Of a DNA stretch of 64,000 nt, positions 16,698-24,585 are shown piece by piece. Position numbers and translations under genes: made by a program. Origin of the DNA: Acidimicrobiia bacterium (GTDB lineage Bacteria > Actinomycetota > Acidimicrobiia > IMCC26256 > JAOSJM01); assembly GCA_027494165.1 (NCBI GenBank), contig JAOSJM010000006.1:1-64000 (forward strand), given 5' to 3'. The notes under the pieces are model-generated. The model was not told the DNA's origin and did no database searches. It was given only the letters and a program-made list of their open reading frames with translations. The first letter of the stretch is position 1. Every line of letters begins with the position of its first letter.

Positions 16698-17771
16698 GTG
16701 AGCGGGCCGCCCCTCCACGCCCTCACCTGGCTCGTGTGGGCCCTCGCCGGCGCCGCCGCCGTGCAGCTCGCGCCCAGCCCCGTCTACGTCGCCGTCGTCA
16801 TCGCGCTCGCCGCCCTGCTCGTCGAGGTCCACGCCGGCGGCGGGCCGCTCGCCCGCGCCTTCCCCCTCCTCGTCGGCCTCGGCGTGGCCTTCGGGCTCGT
16901 GCGCGTGGTGCTCACCGCGGCCACCACCCACGGCGTGGGCGACGTGCTCTTCACCACGCCGGCCGTCACCCTGCCCCGGATCCTCGGCGGCTTCACCGTG
17001 GGCGGGACCGTCGAGCTCCCCGTGGTGCTCCAGGCCGCCTCCGAGGCGTTCGTGATCGTCGGGCTCATGGCCGTCTTCGGAGCCTTCAACGCCGTCGTCT
17101 CCCACGACGAGCTCGTGCGCTCCTCCCCCCGCGCCTTCCACGAGCTCGGGTTGATCGTGACCGTGGCCATCGCCTTCGTGCCGTCGACGATCGAGGCGGT
17201 GCGGGCGGTGCGGGAGGCGGACCGGGCCCGCACCGGGGGCCGGGCCGTCCGCCGGGGCCGCCTCCTGCGCCTGGCCGTGCCGATCCTGGAGAGCGGGATG
17301 GAGCGGGCCGTGCACCTGGCCGAGTCGATGGACTCTCGAGGCTTCGCCCGGGGCGACGCGGGACGGGCCGACCGGCTGGCCGCCTGGTGCGGGATGGGCT
17401 CCCTCCTCGCCCTGGCCGGGGCGTTCGTGGCGCTCGTCGGTCGGGCCCGGCCGGCCGCGGCCGCCCTCGGCCTGGCCGGGCTGGCCCTGCTCGTGGCCGC
17501 CGTCGCCCTCGCCTCCGCCGGCTCGCCCCGCACCCACCACCGCCGGCGGCTCCCCGGCCGGGCCGACTGGGCCGTCGCCGGGGCGTCGGTCCTCACGCCC
17601 GCCGGCCTGGCCGTGCTCGCCCTCACCGGCGACGGCAGCCTCACCTGGACGGCGAGTCCCCTGCGGTGGCCGACCTTCGGCATCCTGCCGGCGCTCACCC
17701 TCGCCGGCCTCCTCGCCCCGCTGGCGCTGCGGCCATCGGACAACTTCCCGGTGCCGGAGGCGGCGCGGTGA
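16698..17771 (+). CDS. ecfT: ECF transporter T component (EcfT/CbiQ family)
   Basis: A 357-residue integral membrane protein that couples the ATPases to the S component. It has about six to eight hydrophobic segments. The family's cytoplasmic Arg-Gly motif is seen as ESMDSRGFARG at about residue 210, and the long helix before it (EAVRAVREADRARTGG) matches the coupling region. The length is greater than the usual 260-270 because of extra C-terminal membrane helices. The GTG at 16698 is preferred over one at 16665. The stop overlaps the ATPase start by four bases. Confidence 0.9.
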   Translation: MSGPPLHALTWLVWALAGAAAVQLAPSPVYVAVVIALAALLVEVHAGGGPLARAFPLLVGLGVAFGLVRVVLTAATTHGVGDVLFTTPAVTLPRILGGFTVGGTVELPVVLQAASEAFVIVGLMAVFGAFNAVVSHDELVRSSPRAFHELGLIVTVAIAFVPSTIEAVRAVREADRARTGGRAVRRGRLLRLAVPILESGMERAVHLAESMDSRGFARGDAGRADRLAAWCGMGSLLALAGAFVALVGRARPAAAALGLAGLALLVAAVALASAGSPRTHHRRRLPGRADWAVAGASVLTPAGLAVLALTGDGSLTWTASPLRWPTFGILPALTLAGLLAPLALRPSDNFPVPEAAR

Positions 17772-19584
17772 CCGCCGCCCTCGAGTACCGCGGCGTCGGC
17801 TTCGCCTACCCGCCCGGCGGCGATGCCCGCCCCGCCCCGCGGCCGGCGCTCACGGAGGTCGACCTCGACGTGGCCGAGGGCGAGATCCTCCTCGTGGCCG
17901 GGGCCTCCGGCTCGGGCAAGAGCACGCTGCTGCGCTGCGCCAACGGGCTCGTCCCCCACGCCAGCGGCGGCCGGTTCGCCGGCGAGGTCCTGGCCGGCGG
18001 CCGGTCGACGCGCACCCACCGGCCCCGGGACCTCGCCGACGTCGTCGGCTTCGTCCACCAGGACCCCGAGGCCCAGTTCGTCGTCGACCGGGTCGAGGCC
18101 GACGTGGCCTTCGTGCTCGAGAACCTGGGCCTGCCCCCCGAGGCCATGCGCCGCCGGGTCGAGGAGGTGCTCGACGCCCTCGCCATCGCCCACCTCAGGG
18201 ACCGCTCGCCGGCGACCCTGTCGGGCGGCGAGCGCCAGCGCGCCGCCATCGCGGGGGCGCTGGCCGCGGCGCCGTCGGTGCTCGTGCTCGACGAGCCCAC
18301 CTCGCAGCTCGACCCGCAGGGGGCCGAGGACGTGCTCGGCGCGCTGGGCCGGCTCAACGCCGACCTCGGGACCACGGTGCTGCTCGCCGAGCACCGCCTC
18401 GAACGGGGCGCGCCGCTCGCCGACCGGGCCGTGGTCGTCGACGGCGGCCGGGTCGGCGCGCCGGCGCCTCCCGGCGAGGTGCTGGCCGGCTACCCCGGCG
18501 CCCCCGCGGTCACCCGGCTCGGCCGCCTGCTGGGCTGGGAGCCACCGCCGCTCACGGTGCGCGACGCCCGGCAGCGGGCCGGGGGCGACTCCGATCTGGC
18601 CGCGCTCGTCGCCCTCGCCTCGACGGCGTTCCCGCCCCGGCCGGCCCCGGGGCCCGGCGAGCGGCTGCTGGCCGGGACGGACCTCCACATCGGCCTGGGC
18701 GGTCGGCCCGTGCTGCGGGGCGTGTCGGTCGAGGTCGCCCGGGGCGAGGTCGTGGCCCTCCTCGGCCGCAACGGCGCGGGCAAGACCACGCTGCTGCGGA
18801 CCCTCGGGCGGCTGCTCGAACCGGACCGCGGGACCGTCGACGGCGCCGCCACCGCCGCCTACGTACCCCAGGACCCCAACACGCTGCTGTTCGCCCCAAC
18901 CGTCCGCCGTGAGCTGCTCGAGACCCTGCGCCTGCTCGGCCGGCCCGACCGGGGGGAGGTGGACCGGTGGCTCGCCGCGCTCGGGTTGGCGGCGGTGGCC
19001 GAGCGGCACCCCCGGAGCCTCTCGGGCGGCGAGCGGCAGCGGGTGGCCGTCGCCGCGGTCGCCGTCGGCGGCGCCGAGGTGCTGCTGCTCGACGAGCCGA
19101 CCCGGGGCATGGACGCCCCCTCGCGCACCGCCCTCGAGCGGGCGGTGCGCGAGCACGCGGCGGGCGGCGGGGCCGTGGTGCTCGCCACCCACGACGTGGA
19201 GCTGGCGGCCCGCTGCGCCACCCGGGCCGTGGTGCTCGGCGACGGCGACGTCGTGGCCGACGGCCCGGCCCGCGACGTCCTCGCCGGGTCGCTCTTCGCC
19301 CCCAGGTGCTGCGGGTGGCGCCGCCGTTCCTGACCGTGGAGGAGATCACCGCGGCGATGCGCACCCCGGGCGGGACCGGCGGGGGCCATCCCCCTCCCAC
19401 CTCCCCTCCTCGGTCGGCGCCCGTTTCGGGGCCGTGGGCCCCGATTCCGCACCAACCCGGGGAAGGCAGGGGGAGGCGGACCGGTGAGCCGCGAGCGCGA
19501 AGGCGGGGCCGCCCCCACCCCGTCGGCCGGTTGGCGCGCTATCGGGGCCGTGGACCCCGATTCCGCACCAACCCGGGGAAGTGA
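17768..19584 (+). CDS. Fused ECF ATPase (EcfA1-EcfA2 in one chain), one frameshift near the C-terminus
   Basis: Two ABC modules in one protein. Module 1 has Walker A GASGSGKST, signature LSGGERQR and Walker B VLVLDEPTSQLD. Module 2 has GRNGAGKTT, LSGGERQR and VLLLDEPTRGMD. The uncorrected frame stops at 19333 after SLFAPRCCGW. One more C in the run at 19299-19303 restores the expected ending QVLRVAPPFLTVEEI, and that frame then continues to 19584 through two family B palindromes. The last 70 or so residues are therefore repeat-encoded, or a second indel hides the real stop. It energises the cobalamin ECF transporter. The start overlaps ecfT by four bases. Confidence 0.9.
19411..19576. repeat. 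Family B palindromic repeats, two copies
   Basis: Two copies of a roughly 50-bp hairpin lie at 19411-19460 and 19528-19576. The right part GACCCCGATTCCGCACCAAC and the left part GGTTGGCGCGCTATCGGGG form a long imperfect stem around a CGTG loop. They sit between the ECF ATPase and the S component. The first copy is diverged in the left arm (CGGTCGGCGCCCGTTTCGGG). Related copies occur at 27.6, 40.3-40.5 and 47.6-47.7 kb. Confidence 0.85.
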
Positions 19585-19599
19585 GGGGGAAGGCCGGGG

Positions 19600-20508
19600 G
19601 TGAGCCGGGGGGTGAGCCGGGGGAAGGCGACGGGGAAGGTCGGGGATGAGGGCGGGGGCAGCGCCCGGCCGGTCCTCGTCTACGCGCTCATGGTCGTCCT
19701 CGGAGCCGGCGCGTTCCTCTACCCGTTCTGGATCCCGTCCGACGCCCTGCCCGGCCGGGCCCACGGCGGCGACGCGCCCCTCGTGGCCGCCGGGGTCGGG
19801 GCGCTCGTGGTCGCGGCCGTGGCCCTCGAGGTGCGCCGGGGGACCATGCACGGCGCCACCGTCGCCGTGCTCGGGGTCCTCTCCGCGATCGCCGGGCTGC
19901 TGCGCCTCCTCGACCTCCCCGGCGGGGGCAGCGGCATCTTCTTCCTCGTGGTGCTGGCCGGCGCCGCCTTCGGTCCCCGGTTCGGGCTGCTGCTGGGGAT
20001 GGGCGCGATGGCGGTCTCGGCGGTGATCACGGGCGGGGTGGGCCCCTGGCTGCCGTTCCAGATGCTCGGCCTCGGATGGATGGGCGCGGGGGCCGGCCTG
20101 GTGGGCCGGGCGACCCGGCGGTTGCGCCCGGGCCTCGAGGCGGGGATCCTGGCCGCCTACGGCTGGGTGTGGGGGTTCCTCTACGGGGCGATCCTCAACC
20201 TGTGGTTCTGGCCGTTCGTCCGGGGCGGTGAGCTGTCGTGGGAGCCGGGGCTCACCCTGGCCGACACGCTGCGGCGGTACTGGTCGTTCTACGTGGCGAC
20301 CTCGCTCGGATGGGACGCCGCCGGCGCGCTCGCCAACGCCCTGCTCGTCGCCCTCACCGGGGTCGCGGTGCTGCGCACCCTGCGCCGCTTCGCCCACCGC
20401 CTCGACCCGGTGGTGTCGCTCGACTCCCTCCCGGCCGCCCCGGCCGCTCAGACCGGCGCGGCCCCCGAGGCCCGGCCCGAGGTCCAGGCCGCGTACAGCG
20501 ACGCGTAG
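19600..20508 (+). CDS. ECF transporter substrate-binding S component (probable cobalamin)
   Basis: A membrane protein of about 302 residues with about six hydrophobic segments, including LVYALMVVLGAGAFLYPFW, FFLVVLAGAAFGPRFGLLLG and WMGAGAGLVGRATRRL. This layout and the Gly-rich helix contacts match ECF S components. The position after T and A components and the B12 riboswitch upstream suggest cobalamin as substrate. The N-terminal residues before SARPVLVY are uncertain because several in-frame GTG codons exist. The 3' end overlaps the convergent ABC exporter gene by 61 bp. Confidence 0.82.
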   Translation: MSRGVSRGKATGKVGDEGGGSARPVLVYALMVVLGAGAFLYPFWIPSDALPGRAHGGDAPLVAAGVGALVVAAVALEVRRGTMHGATVAVLGVLSAIAGLLRLLDLPGGGSGIFFLVVLAGAAFGPRFGLLLGMGAMAVSAVITGGVGPWLPFQMLGLGWMGAGAGLVGRATRRLRPGLEAGILAAYGWVWGFLYGAILNLWFWPFVRGGELSWEPGLTLADTLRRYWSFYVATSLGWDAAGALANALLVALTGVAVLRTLRRFAHRLDPVVSLDSLPAAPAAQTGAAPEARPEVQAAYSDA

Positions 20509-22259
20509 CGGCCCTCCCGGCCGATGAGCTCCTCGTGGGTACCCAGCTCCACGAGGCGGCCGTCGTCGACCACCGCGATCCGGTCGGCCCGGGCCGCCGT
20601 CGACAGCCGGTGGGCGATGAGCACGACCGTCCGCCCGCCCATCAGCCGCTCGAGCGCCTGCTCCACGAGCAGCTCGGTGCCCGGGTCCACGCTCGAGGTG
20701 GCCTCGTCGAGCACGAGGATCCGCGGGTCGGCCAGCGCGGCCCGGGTCAGCGAGACGAGCTGGCGCTCCCCCGCCGACAGCCGCGAGCCCCGCTCCCGCA
20801 CCTCGGTGTCGAGGCCGTCGGGGAGCCCCTCGAACCGGGCCCGGAGACCGAGGGCGTCGATGGCCGCGTCGACCTCGGCGTCGGAGGCGGACGGGCGGCC
20901 GAGCCGCACGTTGTCGCGCACCGTCCCCTGGAACAGGAACCCCTCCTGGGGCACGACCACGAGCGTGTCGCGCAGCGACTCGAGCGTGACGTCGCGCAGG
21001 TCGGCGCCGCCGATCCGCACCGCGCCCTCCCGCGGGTCGTAGAAGCGGGCGATGAGCTTGGCCAGCGTCGACTTCCCCGCCCCGGTCGGACCGACCAGGG
21101 CCAGGCGCTCGCCGGTCTCGATACGCAGCGACACGTCGTGGAGCACCAGGGTCTCGCCGTAGCCGAACGACACGTGGTCGACCTCGATCGGGCCGGGCGC
21201 CGGCAGGTCGAAGGCCCCGGCCCGCTCGGCCACCGACGGCCGCGAGTCGAGGACGCCGTAGAGCTTGTGGAGCGCGGCGCCCGACTGCTGGAGCGTGTTG
21301 AAGAGCTGCCCGAGCTGCTGCACCGGCTCGAGCAGGTTCTGGAGGTAGAGGACGAAGGCGGCGACGGTCCCCACCGTCACCACGTCGCGGGTCGACAGCC
21401 ACCCGCCCATCCCGACGATGAGCGCCGTGGCCACCACGCCCACGAGCTCGATCACCGGGAAGTAGCGCACCGAGATCCGCACCGCGAGGAGGTTGGCGTC
21501 GTACTGGGCCTCGTTGGTCTCCCGGAACCGGGCCGCGAACCCCTGCTCGCGGGCGAAGGCCTGCACGACCCGCACGCCGGCCAGGCCCTCCTGCAACGTC
21601 GTGAGGTTCTTGCCGATCCGCTCGCGGACCAGGAGGTACGCGCGGTTCGACTCGCGGCGGAACCAGACGCTCGCCCACACGACCCCGGGCACGATCAGCA
21701 GCAGGAACGCGGCGAGCACCGGGCTCATCGAGACGATCACCGCGATGGCCCCGACGAACAGCACCAGGTTGGTGACGAACAGGACGAGCCCCTGGGACAC
21801 GAGCTCCTGGAGGGCGTCGATGTCGGAGGTCATCCTCGACACCAGCACGCCGGTGCGCTCCCGCTCGAAGAAGTCGAGGCCCTGGCGGAGCATGTGCCGG
21901 AACACACCGCTCCGGAGGTCGCGCAGGTACCGCTCGCCGACGCCGGCGACGAGGAGCACGACCGCCCGGCCGAGCACGTACGCGCAGACGGCGGCCACCA
22001 GGAACAGCCCCACCGCCAGGTTGAGGGCGCCGGTGTCGTCGCCCCGCAGGCCGTGGTCGATGCCGTGACGGATCAGCGCGGGTCCGGCGAGCACCGCCGC
22101 CGTGTGCACGATCACCACGACGCCCGCGATCGCGATCCGCCGCCGGTACCTGCCGAGGCTGCCGACGAGCCGGCGCAGCACCCCGCGGGCCTCCTCGCGG
22201 GTGAGGACGTCGTCGGTGGCCCGGTCGGCCATGCTGCGACCGCCCATCATCGCCCTCAT
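20448..22259 (-). CDS. Type I ABC exporter half-transporter, permease-ATPase
   Basis: A 603-residue exporter with six N-terminal membrane helices and a C-terminal ATPase. Walker A is GPTGAGKST, the signature is LSAGERQ (not LSGGQ) and Walker B is ILVLDEATSSVD. The start overlaps its partner gene (22256-24127) by four bases, so the two likely form a heterodimer. ATG codons at 22259, 22247 and 22232 are alternative starts. It is transcribed toward, and overlaps by 61 bp, the S-component gene. The substrate is unknown. Confidence 0.93.
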   Translation of the reverse strand: MRAMMGGRSMADRATDDVLTREEARGVLRRLVGSLGRYRRRIAIAGVVVIVHTAAVLAGPALIRHGIDHGLRGDDTGALNLAVGLFLVAAVCAYVLGRAVVLLVAGVGERYLRDLRSGVFRHMLRQGLDFFERERTGVLVSRMTSDIDALQELVSQGLVLFVTNLVLFVGAIAVIVSMSPVLAAFLLLIVPGVVWASVWFRRESNRAYLLVRERIGKNLTTLQEGLAGVRVVQAFAREQGFAARFRETNEAQYDANLLAVRISVRYFPVIELVGVVATALIVGMGGWLSTRDVVTVGTVAAFVLYLQNLLEPVQQLGQLFNTLQQSGAALHKLYGVLDSRPSVAERAGAFDLPAPGPIEVDHVSFGYGETLVLHDVSLRIETGERLALVGPTGAGKSTLAKLIARFYDPREGAVRIGGADLRDVTLESLRDTLVVVPQEGFLFQGTVRDNVRLGRPSASDAEVDAAIDALGLRARFEGLPDGLDTEVRERGSRLSAGERQLVSLTRAALADPRILVLDEATSSVDPGTELLVEQALERLMGGRTVVLIAHRLSTAARADRIAVVDDGRLVELGTHEELIGREGRYASLYAAWTSGRASGAAPV

Positions 22260-24127
22260 CGCCCGGTCCCCTCCCGGCCCGCGGGCCCTCCGGAGCCCGA
22301 GCCGTCACCCCGGTCGGGGCCCCCGGCCGGCGGGTCGCCGTCGCCGAGCGCGCCGGCCGCCGCCCGCACCACCTCCTCGGCCTCGGCGTGGGCCAGCACG
22401 TCCCGGTACGCGGCGCTCGTGGCGAGCAGCTCCTCGTGGGTGCCCTCGGCGAGCACGCGACCCTCGCCGAGGAGGACGACCCGGTCGGCCAGGGCGATCG
22501 TGGCGGGCCGGTGGGCGATGATGAGGGTGGTCCGCCCGGCCATCACCTCGCGCAGGGCGGCCCGGATCTCGTGCTCCTTGGTCGGGTCGACCGACGACGT
22601 GGCGTCGTCGAGGATCAGGACCCGGGGCTCCGAGAGGACGGCCCGGGCGATGGCGATCCGCTGCCGCTGCCCGCCCGAGAGCGAGTAGCCGTGCTCGCCG
22701 ATGACCGTCTCGTAGCCCTCGGCGAGCGCCTCGACGAACTCGTCGGCCCCGGCGAGCGCGGCCGCGTGACGCACCCTCTCGAGCGGGGCGTCGGGGTCGG
22801 CGAACGCGATGTTGTCGCGGACGGTGTCGGAGAACAGGAAGGTGTCCTCGAAGACGATCCCGATGGCCCGGCGGAGCTCCTGGAGCCGCAGCTCCCGCAC
22901 GTCGACGCCGTCGAGCCGCACGGTGCCGAAGTCGGGGTCGTAGAAGCGGGGGAGGAGCCGGGCCAGCGTCGACTTGCCGCAGCCCGTCGGCCCGACGAGG
23001 GCGACCGCCTCGCCTCCCTCGATCACCAGGTCGAGCCCGTCGAGCACCGGGCGCCCCTCGCCGTAGGAGAAGCGCACCCCCTCGAAGCGGAGCTCACCCG
23101 GGCCGGGCGGGAGGGCCTTCGCCCGGGCCGGATCGGCGACCGCCGGGGCCGTGGTGAGCACCTCGGCGACCCGTCCGGCGGCGGCCGCCGAGCGCGGCGC
23201 CTGGGCCATGAGCATGCCGAGGAGGCGCAGCGGCCAGATGGTCATGAACACGTAGCTGTTGAAGGCCACGAGCTCGCCGATGGTGAGCCGCCCGTCGAGC
23301 ACCTGGTGGCCGCCGACGAAAAGGATGGCCACCAGGGCCAGCGTGGGCAGGAGCTCCATGAGCGGGATGAACCCGGCCCGCAGGCGCGCGGCGGCGAGGG
23401 CCCGGTCGAGCACCGAGTCGGCCTCGTGGTCCAGCCGCCCGGCCTGGAGGTCCTCGGTCGCGTAGCCCTTCACGGCCCGGATGCCCGAGACCGTCTCCTC
23501 GACGACCCCCGAGAGGTCGGCCAGCTCCTCCTGGAGCGACAGGGTCACCGGCTGGATCCGGAGGGTGAAGCGGCGGGCGGCGAGGTTCACGAACGGGAGG
23601 GTCGCCAGGGCGAAGAGCGCGAGCACCGGGTTGGAGGCGACGAGCACCACGACCACCGCGGCGAGGGTCAGCAGGCTCGCGACGGTGAGGGGGAAGAGGA
23701 CCACGAAGATGTGGACCTGCTGGATGTCGGTCGCCGCCCGGGCCATGAGCTGACCGGTCTGGGCCTGGTCGTGGTAGGCGAAGTGGAGCCGCTGGAGGTG
23801 GGCGAAGAGCCGCGCCCGCAGGTTCGTCTCGGTGCGCAGGGCCAGCCGGAACGCCGAGTACCGCCGTCCCGCGGTGGCCAGCGCCTGGACGAGGCCGACG
23901 GCGACGATGAGGAGCGCCCACAAGCGCAGCTCGTCGGTGTCACCCGGGGTGAGGCCGCGGTCGATGGCCCGGCTGACGAGCCAGGGGACCGACACCTTGG
24001 TGACCGTCCACGCCAGGCCCGAGCCGATCCCGAAGGCCACCCAGCGCCACTGGGGGCGGAGCGCGCCCCGGATCAGGCGCCATCCGGCTCCTCGCGCTTC
24101 CCGTTCGGTCGTCACCGCCGCTCCCAT
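22256..24127 (-). CDS. Type I ABC exporter half-transporter, permease-ATPase (first of pair)
   Basis: A 623-residue exporter. The membrane domain has six helices. The ATPase has Walker A GPTGCGKST, the canonical signature LSGGQRQR and Walker B VLILDDATSSVD, where the second position is Asp-Asp and not Asp-Glu. A changed catalytic Glu suggests this is the degenerate site of a heterodimer with the next gene. The C-terminal 40 residues are Gly/Pro/Asp-rich. It is the first gene of the pair. The 10-bp palindrome GAACCGGTTC at 24198-24207 lies about 70 bp upstream and could be an operator. Confidence 0.92.
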   Translation of the reverse strand: MGAAVTTEREARGAGWRLIRGALRPQWRWVAFGIGSGLAWTVTKVSVPWLVSRAIDRGLTPGDTDELRLWALLIVAVGLVQALATAGRRYSAFRLALRTETNLRARLFAHLQRLHFAYHDQAQTGQLMARAATDIQQVHIFVVLFPLTVASLLTLAAVVVVLVASNPVLALFALATLPFVNLAARRFTLRIQPVTLSLQEELADLSGVVEETVSGIRAVKGYATEDLQAGRLDHEADSVLDRALAAARLRAGFIPLMELLPTLALVAILFVGGHQVLDGRLTIGELVAFNSYVFMTIWPLRLLGMLMAQAPRSAAAAGRVAEVLTTAPAVADPARAKALPPGPGELRFEGVRFSYGEGRPVLDGLDLVIEGGEAVALVGPTGCGKSTLARLLPRFYDPDFGTVRLDGVDVRELRLQELRRAIGIVFEDTFLFSDTVRDNIAFADPDAPLERVRHAAALAGADEFVEALAEGYETVIGEHGYSLSGGQRQRIAIARAVLSEPRVLILDDATSSVDPTKEHEIRAALREVMAGRTTLIIAHRPATIALADRVVLLGEGRVLAEGTHEELLATSAAYRDVLAHAEAEEVVRAAAGALGDGDPPAGGPDRGDGSGSGGPAGREGTGR

Positions 24128-24197
24128 GGGTTCGCGGAGGGCACTCCGCTCGGGTGCGGCAGCGCGACCGGGGCGCCCACCGGGAGGCTACCAGGGA

Positions 24198-24280
24198 GAA
24201 CCGGTTCCAGTTTTCCCGTGCTCCCGCTCGCGTTGGGTCACCAGGACGACGTATCGCGCCCGTTTGCGACCCAACGCGAG
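24198..24280. terminator. Perfect 13-bp inverted repeat and small palindrome between ORFs
   Basis: CTCGCGTTGGGTC at 24227-24239 and GACCCAACGCGAG at 24268-24280 are perfect arms around a 28-base loop. This lies directly after the stop of the small Rossmann gene at 24285 and before the ABC exporter, all transcribed leftwards. It could terminate the upstream transcript. The palindrome GAACCGGTTC at 24198-24207 and a T4 run at 24211-24214 lie further left, on the exporter side. Confidence 0.55.
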
Positions 24281-24284
24281 AGGG

Positions 24285-24557
24285 TCAGGGGAAGAGCTCG
24301 GTGACCATCTCGGCGAGGGCGTCCCGGTCACGCGGGTCGGCCGGATCCCCCGTGAAGACCGCGGCCCGGCCGCCCGCCGCCACGAGCTCGCCGCACAGCG
24401 ACCCGGCGGCCCGGGCGTCGGGGTCGACGACGACCACCGCGGCGCCCGCGTCGACCAGGGCCCGGGCGGCCGCGGCGCCCTCGCGGGCCCCGGCCACGAG
24501 CACGACCCGGCCGGCGAGCAGCTCCGCCGGCGCACGCCCTCTCCGCACGGCTGACAT
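24285..24557 (-). CDS. Small Rossmann/SDR-like protein
   Basis: A 90-residue protein. VVLVAGAREGAAAARALVDAGAAVVVVDPDARAAG gives a beta-alpha-beta dinucleotide fold like the first third of a short-chain dehydrogenase. The Ser-Tyr-Lys catalytic part is absent and the frame ends cleanly at ELFP. It may be a stand-alone small protein or a remnant of a longer enzyme. It lies 28 bp downstream of the FtsH-like gene and may be co-transcribed. Confidence 0.6.
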   Translation of the reverse strand: MSAVRRGRAPAELLAGRVVLVAGAREGAAAARALVDAGAAVVVVDPDARAAGSLCGELVAAGGRAAVFTGDPADPRDRDALAEMVTELFP

Positions 24558-24585
24558 CGACCAGGGAGCCTACGGCGCCGCCGGG

